A stretch of 7,974 bases of DNA, from NCBI GenBank assembly GCA_018970625.1, contig JAGWVZ010000150.1, positions 1 through 7,974 on the forward strand, given 5' to 3'. Positions 1 to 4,117 of this stretch are shown here, piece by piece. Made by a program: the position numbers and the translations under genes. This DNA comes from Myxococcales bacterium. GTDB taxonomy: Bacteria; Myxococcota; Bradymonadia; REDH01. The notes under the pieces were generated by a model. It did no database searches. It was not told the origin of the DNA and worked only from the letters and a program-made list of their open reading frames with translations. Every line of letters starts with the position of its first letter. The stretch's first letter is position 1.

Positions 1-276
1 TCCGGCTTCGTCGGCGACACACCGGCCAGTTGCTCCGCCGGGTGAACCATCGGCGCATTCATAGGCAGGGCCTGTGGGAGCCAACCCACACGCGTCAGGC
101 GCGCACTCCCCGGTGTCATCGCTCGCATCCGGTGAGGCGTCCACCTGCGCCGATGCGTCGGCATCGTCCTGCGCATCGGCCACGCCGGAGTCGTCACCGA
201 CCGGCTCTTCTTCGGTGCCGCAGGCGACCACGCCCGCGACGAGCGCAAACAAACAAAGAGAGAAGGCTGCGCGCAT
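1..276 (-). CDS. Secreted lipoprotein, N-terminal part (runs off the window)
   Basis: The first 92 residues are visible and the reading frame is still open at the window edge. Residues 1-18 form a lipoprotein signal peptide (MRAAFSLCLFALVAGVVA) ending in the lipobox VVA-C, with the lipidated cysteine at 19. After it come an acidic, low-complexity tether (about 22-57, rich in Asp, Ala, Glu and Ser) and a cysteine-spaced module with Cys at 58, 63, 74 and 86, containing CADGSPGGATGRC. The protein should be exported, lipidated at Cys19 and anchored in the envelope, with the tether holding a disulfide-rich domain away from the membrane. Asp/Ala tethers of this kind are frequent in lipoproteins of deltaproteobacterial and bradymonad-type genomes. 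The start is supported by GAGGA six bases upstream. It lies 93 bp downstream of the RNA methyltransferase gene on the same strand. The function is unknown. Confidence 0.86.
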   Translation of the reverse strand, partial: MRAAFSLCLFALVAGVVACGTEEEPVGDDSGVADAQDDADASAQVDASPDASDDTGECAPDACGLAPTGPAYECADGSPGGATGRCVADEAG

Positions 277-282
277 ACAAAA

Positions 283-287
283 TCCTC
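283..287 (-). promoter_or_regulatory. Ribosome binding site of the lipoprotein gene
   Basis: GAGGA on the minus strand, six bases before the ATG at 276. It fixes the lipoprotein start at a codon that also gives a complete signal peptide. Confidence 0.7.
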
Positions 288-369
288 GGCTCGGGGTCAG
301 GTCCCAGGCAGCAGCCTCACTCGGCACACAGGAAAATGCAAGTGACCCCCGGCGATTTACCAGGTCAGC

Positions 370-1275
370 TCAGAGACGGCGCAGCTTTGCCATGAAAAAG
401 CCGCCCGTGTCGGACCGATGTGGCCAGAATCGGAGCGCGTTCCGCACATCGGGTCGAAAGGTTCGTCCCTCCCATTCGGCAATACCGGGTGACACGTGCA
501 AGCCTTCGGGCACCTCGATGCTCTCGATCGCCGCCTTTTCGGGCCAGATACCATCCAGCACGCGCTCGTTCTCTTCAGGTGCGTAGGTGCAGGTCGCATA
601 TACGATCACCCCGCCCGGGCGGGTCATCTCGACCGCCCTGCGGAGCAGGCCAATCTGCACCGCCATGGCAGAGTCATGAAACTCAAAGGCGCGCTGCAGG
701 CGAACCGGGCCATTGGACTTGCGCAGTGTGCCCTCGCACGAGCAGGGAGCGTCCACGAGCACGCTGTCGAAGAGCACGTCGGGCATGGGGAAACGGCGTC
801 CGTCGATGTTGGTGATGGCGACGCCAAGCAGGCCCAGGCGATCAAAATTGAACCGCATGGGGGCGATACGCCGCCAGGAATATTCGTTGGCGATAATGGT
901 CGCCTGATCGTGAGTGATGACGCCAAGCTGAGCGGCCTTGTTGCCCGGTGACGAGCACATATCCAGAATGCGCTGCCCCGGCTTCGCCTCCATGATCATG
1001 GCGGCAAGCAGGGCGGCCTCTTCCTGTGCGTGAATGAGTCCCCGCCGGTAAATCTCCCATTTTCCGGGTTTTACCGTATGGGGCAGCCGCCACGCATGAG
1101 GTGTCCAGGTCAGCGGCACCGCCTCGGGACACACCTGCAGAAGCAACCGCCCGGTCTCGAGCACGTCGCCCTGAATGGGGTTGGCCCACACCACGCGCGG
1201 CAGCGGCACCTCGTGCGCCGCCAGAAAGGCGTCGGGATCATCAACAAGCGGCAGGTATCGTTGCAGCAATTCCAT
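370..1275 (-). CDS. NOL1/NOP2/Sun family RNA (cytosine-C5) methyltransferase
   Basis: A 301-residue SAM-dependent enzyme of the family that makes 5-methylcytosine in rRNA or tRNA (bacterial members include RsmB and RsmF). Visible motifs are the SAM-binding loop LDMCSSPGNKAAQLG (about 104-118), motif IV LVDAPCSCEGT (about 173-183, Cys178) and motif VI VYATCTYAPEENE (about 225-237, Cys229). The two cysteines are the catalytic and product-release pair of this family, so the enzyme looks active. The C-terminus has the typical RFWPHRSDTGGFFMAKL. It is short: there is no room for a NusB-like N-terminal domain or a C-terminal PUA-like domain, which matches the minimal core form rather than full RsmB or RsmF. 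The substrate cannot be assigned. The start at 1275 was chosen because MELLQRYLPL matches the usual family N-terminus. The frame stays open to a GTG at 1356 (27 more residues), and neither start has a convincing ribosome site. Confidence 0.9.
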   Translation of the reverse strand: MELLQRYLPLVDDPDAFLAAHEVPLPRVVWANPIQGDVLETGRLLLQVCPEAVPLTWTPHAWRLPHTVKPGKWEIYRRGLIHAQEEAALLAAMIMEAKPGQRILDMCSSPGNKAAQLGVITHDQATIIANEYSWRRIAPMRFNFDRLGLLGVAITNIDGRRFPMPDVLFDSVLVDAPCSCEGTLRKSNGPVRLQRAFEFHDSAMAVQIGLLRRAVEMTRPGGVIVYATCTYAPEENERVLDGIWPEKAAIESIEVPEGLHVSPGIAEWEGRTFRPDVRNALRFWPHRSDTGGFFMAKLRRL

Positions 1276-1392
1276 AACAGCACAGCGGGCAATCGGGAGA
1301 CCGCCCTTGAGCACGCGCAGGCGCAGATGGCAATGGAAAGGGGTGGGGGGAGTCACCTGCGCACCCGGCGCACCGGAAATATAAACCGCTGG

Positions 1393-1662
1393 TTACGCCC
1401 GGAGGGCTCTAACCATTCTCCGTAACAGCTCCTCGATGGCATCGAGCCAGTTCAGGAATAACTTCTGCTGAAACGCAAACAACACCCACGTATGAAGTGC
1501 CAGGTACATTAGAAAATCGATCCACAGGAGCGTAGGTGACGTGTTGGGCACGAGGTAATCCGAGACGGCACAGACGATCATGGCTCTCATCAGCAAGAGC
1601 ACGCCGTTCAGCATTACTATCGCCACAAGTCGGATATTACTCATGTGTCTGAATTCATTCAT
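1393..1662 (-). CDS. Small membrane protein with two predicted transmembrane helices
   Basis: An 89-residue protein of no recognised family. Two hydrophobic stretches (about residues 11-34 and 44-65) are long enough to cross the membrane. They are joined by a short loop, SDYLVPNTSP, and followed by a basic amphipathic tail (about 66-89, with LDAIEELLRRMVRALRA). The positive charges near both ends suggest that both termini are cytoplasmic, with a hairpin topology. The start is well supported: GGAGG lies four bases before the ATG at 1662, although the frame is open further upstream. Its 3' end is 117 bp from the RNA methyltransferase start and no terminator is obvious between them, so co-transcription is possible. 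The function is unknown. The ribosome site and the membrane-like composition argue that it is a real gene. Confidence 0.68.
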   Translation of the reverse strand: MNEFRHMSNIRLVAIVMLNGVLLLMRAMIVCAVSDYLVPNTSPTLLWIDFLMYLALHTWVLFAFQQKLFLNWLDAIEELLRRMVRALRA

Positions 1663-1666
1663 ACTG

Positions 1667-1671
1667 CCTCC
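1667..1671 (-). promoter_or_regulatory. Ribosome binding site deciding the start of the small membrane protein
   Basis: GGAGG on the minus strand, four bases before the ATG at 1662. It favours this start over the in-frame upstream codons that would add 27 non-hydrophobic residues. Confidence 0.7.
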
Positions 1672-1700
1672 GGTTACATGCCTGATGACTGTACGAGACT

Positions 1701-1725
1701 CTCGCATGAAGAACGGCCATGCGAG
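1701..1725. repeat. 8-bp perfect inverted repeat (hairpin) upstream of the small membrane protein gene
   Basis: CTCGCATG (1701-1708) and CATGCGAG (1718-1725) are perfect reverse complements separated by nine bases. On the minus strand the hairpin would sit in the leader, 38 bases before the ATG at 1662. There is no T-run on either side, so a classical intrinsic terminator is not supported. A leader structure, or a tail-less terminator for the gene ending at 1856, are both possible. Confidence 0.6.
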
Positions 1726-1756
1726 CCAACATGGCGTGGTCAATACTCCCGGGATT

Positions 1757-1779
1757 TTGCACCGAACGGTTCGGTGGAA
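1757..1779. promoter_or_regulatory. Operator-like palindrome in the 1663-1855 spacer
   Basis: CACCGAAC (1760-1767), a single central G, then GTTCGGTG (1769-1776): a perfect 17-bp odd palindrome. The TT at 1757-1758 and the AA at 1778-1779 extend the symmetry across one mismatched pair. The length and dyad fit a dimeric repressor site of the TetR type. On the minus strand it is followed directly by CAAAAT, a weak -10-like hexamer. It lies about 100 bp before the small membrane protein start. No regulator gene is visible in the window, so the role is inference. A short hairpin (7-bp stem, 3-base loop) is the main alternative. Confidence 0.45.
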
Positions 1780-1855
1780 CAGGTGTGGAAACTATCAGGG
1801 TCGAGTTTGCAATGATGTCGGTTTGTGTCCATGTGATGAATCAACAGCGAGCCCG

Positions 1856-2119
1856 TTATGATGGCCGCTGCTTTCTCATCGACTGCATGTCGGGCACCAT
1901 GCCGGTGAGCGCGACCGCAAAGCCGCCGCGTCCATCCAGCTCGAAGCGCGCAGCGATGCCAACCAGCTCCGCGTTGGCGGCCTCTACATCGGCTGCCGTC
2001 AGCGTTCCGGCGTCCCGCTTTTGGGCCAGAGAGCCCATAAGCCGCGTCAGGGGTGACTCTGCGCCGTTGCTCTGGGGAGTGGGAGCTGCAGAGAGAGGGC
2101 GACGGGTGTCGTCTGTCAT
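1856..2119 (-). CDS. Small uncharacterised protein, predicted soluble
   Basis: An 87-residue protein that I do not recognise. Residues 1-22 are polar and probably disordered (TDDTRRPLSAAPTPQSNGAE). Residues 24-62 look helical, with an alternating pattern (PLTRLMGSLAQKRDAGTLTA, then ADVEAANAELVGIAARF). The end is short and partly basic (MRKQRPS). There is no signal peptide and no membrane segment. The ATG at 2119 was chosen; the ribosome site is weak (GGA about eight bases upstream) and the frame runs open to a GTG at 2200. It sits between the hydroxylase gene (132 bp upstream) and the small membrane protein gene (193 bp downstream), all on the minus strand. Other frames across this region are longer but have compositions typical of shadow frames (Arg-rich, no family features). 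It is most likely a lineage-specific small protein. Confidence 0.55.
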   Translation of the reverse strand: MTDDTRRPLSAAPTPQSNGAESPLTRLMGSLAQKRDAGTLTAADVEAANAELVGIAARFELDGRGGFAVALTGMVPDMQSMRKQRPS

Positions 2120-2152
2120 GCGGAATCCATTTCTGAAAGGTGACCCTGCGAA

Positions 2153-2174
2153 CCCGTACCGCGAACCGTACGGG
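2153..2174. repeat. 7-bp perfect inverted repeat between the hydroxylase and the small protein gene
   Basis: CCCGTAC (2153-2159) and GTACGGG (2168-2174) are separated by eight bases. On the minus strand the hairpin lies 78 bases after the hydroxylase stop and 33 bases before the ATG at 2119. It has no T-run, so it could be a leader structure or a weak terminator. Confidence 0.5.
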
Positions 2175-2251
2175 CACCAAACGGGAGCGCTGACCCACAC
2201 GAGTCATGCGCCCTGTTGGTATGAAACGCGGCGCGGCAGCGTTGCTGACAG

Positions 2252-3046
2252 TTACGCAGACTCGCCCGTGTCGCGGAATGACGTCATGGGTACGCCCGAC
2301 GCCACGCGCGCATGCAGCGTGCGCCAGTCACTGAACTCCGAGCCCGTGGCGCGGTCGTATTTCATGGAGGCAAAACCGTAGTGACCGGTCCAGCGTGCAT
2401 GGTGCAGCGCGTGGCAAACCACCGGTTGAGCGAACGCTGATACCCAACGCAAACGAAACCACGATTGTGGAAAAAACTCGGCGTTGGCATGCCCAATAAT
2501 ATTTCCGCCGAAATTATAGGCCAGATAGGTGACCCATGCGCCAAAGTGAAAGGGCCCGAAACAGGACAACAAAATGGGTCCAAGGCTCAGGCATATCACC
2601 CAGCCAAACGCTTCGGCCGGATGCACCGAGAGCCCCGTCAGCGGCGTTGTTACGCGCGACAGGTGGTGGAATCGATGCGTCCACAACAGCTTTGGGTGAT
2701 GCATGATTCGGTGCAGCAGGAAGTAGCTCGATTCAAAACACAGATAGGACGCGAAAAATGTGAGGGTAAAAAGTAGCAGGCCGGAGCCGCCGCCCTGCAA
2801 TAAACCAGCCTGAATCAACGCCGTAAATCCGAGGGCGTGAATTACCAGAAACCCGAGGTACCCTTTTGTTTCCCGCGCATATTGCCCGTTGGCCAGGGGC
2901 ACATCGAACACGCGGTGCGACCGACCGAACGCGCTGTGCTCGATCGCAAATCCCAACGCAGAGCTGGCGAGCGACCAGATCGCGAGCACGACGAACGTTA
3001 CGGCGACCATGCCGGCAATCGACAACGCAGAAAACCAGGTCCACAT
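2252..3046 (-). CDS. Sterol desaturase / fatty acid hydroxylase family membrane enzyme
   Basis: A 264-residue integral membrane di-iron oxygenase. Members of this superfamily (fatty acid hydroxylases, sterol C-4 and C-5 enzymes, carotenoid hydroxylases) use oxygen and a histidine-bound di-iron centre to hydroxylate or desaturate lipids. The histidine boxes are visible: HRIMHH (about 112-117), HRFHH (about 124-128) and HALHH (about 212-216), with further histidines at HPAE (about 142), HANAE (about 186) and H222. Hydrophobic segments at about 7-31, 63-105 and 148-185 place the boxes on the cytoplasmic face. The metal ligands all look present. The substrate cannot be told from sequence, and no sterol or hopanoid pathway gene lies nearby. 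The ATG at 3046 was chosen because MWTWFSALSIAG begins directly before the first membrane helix. The open frame to 3151 adds 35 residues without family character. No strong ribosome site is visible. Confidence 0.9.
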   Translation of the reverse strand: MWTWFSALSIAGMVAVTFVVLAIWSLASSALGFAIEHSAFGRSHRVFDVPLANGQYARETKGYLGFLVIHALGFTALIQAGLLQGGGSGLLLFTLTFFASYLCFESSYFLLHRIMHHPKLLWTHRFHHLSRVTTPLTGLSVHPAEAFGWVICLSLGPILLSCFGPFHFGAWVTYLAYNFGGNIIGHANAEFFPQSWFRLRWVSAFAQPVVCHALHHARWTGHYGFASMKYDRATGSEFSDWRTLHARVASGVPMTSFRDTGESA

Positions 3047-3151
3047 GGGGTTCACAGGGTCGGTAGTGTAACGGCCATCGGCTCCGCATGTGGCGAGATG
3101 CCAGGGCGATGTCAACAGTCGAGCCCGTCCGGCCGCGCGCCCGACGACCAT

Positions 3152-3176
3152 CCGGCATGAGCCGGCTGGTTGCCGG
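3152..3176. repeat. Overlapping CCGGC/GCCGG hairpins after the acetyltransferase gene
   Basis: CCGGC (3152-3156) pairs with GCCGG (3161-3165) across a 4-base loop, and CCGGC (3162-3166) can instead pair with GCCGG (3172-3176). The two hairpins share bases and exclude each other. They lie 56 bases after the acetyltransferase stop. No T-run follows on the minus strand, so termination is only a possibility. Confidence 0.35.
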
Positions 3177-3231
3177 GTAATTGGCCCCGTCTATTCTTGC
3201 GCATGGTGGTGAAGCCGACACCAGGAAGGCG

Positions 3232-3849
3232 TTATCGTTGCGGCCGAGTGGTGCGCGGCTCTCGCCACATGGGAGTCACAACAGGACATCCGGGTGCGGG
3301 TGAAATATCAGGGAGCGGCGTAAAGCCCAGCGAATGATAAAGGTGCGTATTGGCAGGGTTGGAGTTTTCCAGGTAGGTGGGAAATCCGCGCTCGTCGGCT
3401 TCGCGGAGAGTGTGAGAGATAAGCGCTTTTCCCAGACCCCGCCCTCTTGCTGCGGGTAGCACGCCGACAGCAAACAGATAATAATGCGGGGTTTTCGGCC
3501 GGTGTTTCTGAAAACAGCTGTCCATCTGCAACGCGCGCACCGCGTAGCGAGGTCCGGCGTGTCGCAGAATGACCTGCGCCATAATGGCGGTAAATCGCAG
3601 TCCCGTCTCTTTGGATGCACCCGGTGGTAGCCAGAATGTGCCGCCTGCATCCGGCACAAACCACGACATGCCGTGTCTCACGTAAAGCTCTCGTCCGAGC
3701 TCGAGCAGGCCGCGGTGCACCACTTTCGCGTTGCCGCACGCCCAAAGCGACACAGGGTCTTCGGCGAACGCGTGTCCGATGATGTCGCCGATCTGGTCGA
3801 CGGTGTTGGAGTCGGCGAGCTGTAAGTTGGGAATGGGGGTGGTCGGCAT
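3232..3849 (-). CDS. GNAT family N-acetyltransferase
   Basis: A 205-residue acetyl-CoA-dependent N-acetyltransferase. The acetyl-CoA pyrophosphate loop RGRGLG (about 135-140) follows beta-strand 4 (HYYLFAVGVLP, about 122-132). The C-terminal half carries YLENSNPANTHLYHSLGF (about 159-176), a hallmark of the GNAT subfamily whose members usually read YLE-S-NP-N---Y---GF. The N-terminal half (HAFAEDPVSLW, about 26-36) also fits that subfamily. The substrate is unknown; most relatives are uncharacterised and probably act on small molecules or peptides. The ATG at 3849 matches the family N-terminus, but it has no ribosome site because the upstream minus strand is C-rich repeat. The frame continues to a GTG at 3924 through that repeat, giving a Pro/Arg-rich extension unlikely to be real. 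The gene diverges from the methyltransferase at 4118. Confidence 0.88.
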   Translation of the reverse strand: MPTTPIPNLQLADSNTVDQIGDIIGHAFAEDPVSLWACGNAKVVHRGLLELGRELYVRHGMSWFVPDAGGTFWLPPGASKETGLRFTAIMAQVILRHAGPRYAVRALQMDSCFQKHRPKTPHYYLFAVGVLPAARGRGLGKALISHTLREADERGFPTYLENSNPANTHLYHSLGFTPLPDISPAPGCPVVTPMWREPRTTRPQR

Positions 3850-3862
3850 GGGCGGGCGGGGC

Positions 3863-3897
3863 CGGAGTGCGGGCGGAGTGCGGGGCCGGAGTGCGGG
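3863..3897 (+). repeat. Three copies of CGGAGTGCGGG
   Basis: The 11-bp unit CGGAGTGCGGG occurs exactly at 3863-3873, 3874-3884 and 3887-3897. The first two are adjacent and the third is offset by GC. The array lies directly upstream of the acetyltransferase ATG. With GGGCGGGCGGGG at 3850-3861 it gives many G-runs on the plus strand. Confidence 0.85.
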
Positions 3898-3901
3898 GCC
3901 C

Positions 3902-3915
3902 GAGACTGAAGTCTC
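3902..3915. repeat. Palindrome GAGACT-GA-AGTCTC
   Basis: GAGACT (3902-3907) and AGTCTC (3910-3915) are perfect inverted repeats around GA. It lies at the edge of the triplicated G-rich unit and is immediately followed by the larger imperfect hairpin, as if part of one composite element. Confidence 0.7.
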
Positions 3916-3917
3916 CG

Positions 3918-3955
3918 GTAACACAGGCGCGCACGCTTTTGTGCTCCAGAGTTAC
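3918..3955. repeat. Imperfect hairpin with GTAAC/GTTAC ends
   Basis: GTAAC (3918-3922) pairs with GTTAC (3951-3955). Inside, GCAC (3931-3934) pairs with GTGC (3941-3944) around GCTTTT, with further partial pairing between the two stems. It is bounded on one side by the GAGACT palindrome and on the other by the first 17-bp direct repeat. Confidence 0.5.
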
Positions 3956-4042
3956 GGGGGCCGGAACTTTTGCAGGTGAGGGCGGCTGGTTCGGGAATGT
4001 GGAGTCGGCGTCGGAGTCGGACGGAGGGGGCCGGAACTTTTG
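3956..4042 (+). repeat. 17-bp direct repeat, two copies 70 bp apart
   Basis: GGGGGCCGGAACTTTTG occurs exactly at 3956-3972 and 4026-4042. A 17-base exact match is not expected by chance in a window of this size. The 53 bases between the copies include the run GTCGGC GTCGGA GTCGGA at 4004-4021. Either a duplicated protein-binding site upstream of the methyltransferase gene or a pair of units of a dispersed repeat would fit. Confidence 0.85.
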
Positions 4043-4105
4043 GCGGGGAGGGTTGACGTCGGAGGTCTGGTGCACAGCATGACGGGGCGCGACGGCGGTT
4101 GATAC

Positions 4106-4112
4106 GGAGGAG
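4106..4112 (+). promoter_or_regulatory. Ribosome binding site of the SAM methyltransferase gene
   Basis: GGAGGAG five bases before the ATG at 4118, the strongest ribosome site in the window. It fixes this start. Confidence 0.8.
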
Positions 4113-4117
4113 AAGTC

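Larger units (their letters stand above)
3850..4117. repeat. Structured repeat-rich spacer between divergent genes
   Basis: This 268-bp spacer separates the GNAT gene (minus) from the SAM methyltransferase gene (plus) and must hold the promoters of both. It contains several independent repeats, listed separately: three 11-bp G-rich units, a GAGACT palindrome, a larger imperfect hairpin, two 17-bp direct repeats and a GTCGG run. The frames open across it give Pro/Arg-rich translations with no family character, so I treat it as non-coding. The density of repeats suggests a dispersed intergenic element. No clear -10/-35 pair was found. Confidence 0.6.

Noticed and set aside
1276..1356. N-terminal extension of the RNA methyltransferase to the GTG at 1356
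   Set aside because: It cannot be excluded, but the ATG at 1275 matches the usual family N-terminus. Neither start has a good ribosome site, so the choice rests on homology.
1719..2381. Long plus-strand frame (220 codons) across the small-gene region
   Set aside because: It crosses intergenic palindromes and antisense regions of two minus-strand genes, and its composition (Ser/Arg/Ala mix) shows no domain, signal or ribosome site.
3047..3151. N-terminal extension of the hydroxylase
   Set aside because: The frame is open, but the added residues (Arg/Gly-rich, no hydrophobic helix) do not match the family, and the first membrane helix starts right after the ATG at 3046.
3308..4075. Long minus-strand frame (255 codons) covering the repeat spacer and part of the acetyltransferase gene
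   Set aside because: It is a different frame of the GNAT gene, Arg/His/Pro-rich, and its upstream part only translates the G-rich repeats. Similar translations may have been annotated as proteins elsewhere, but nothing here supports coding.
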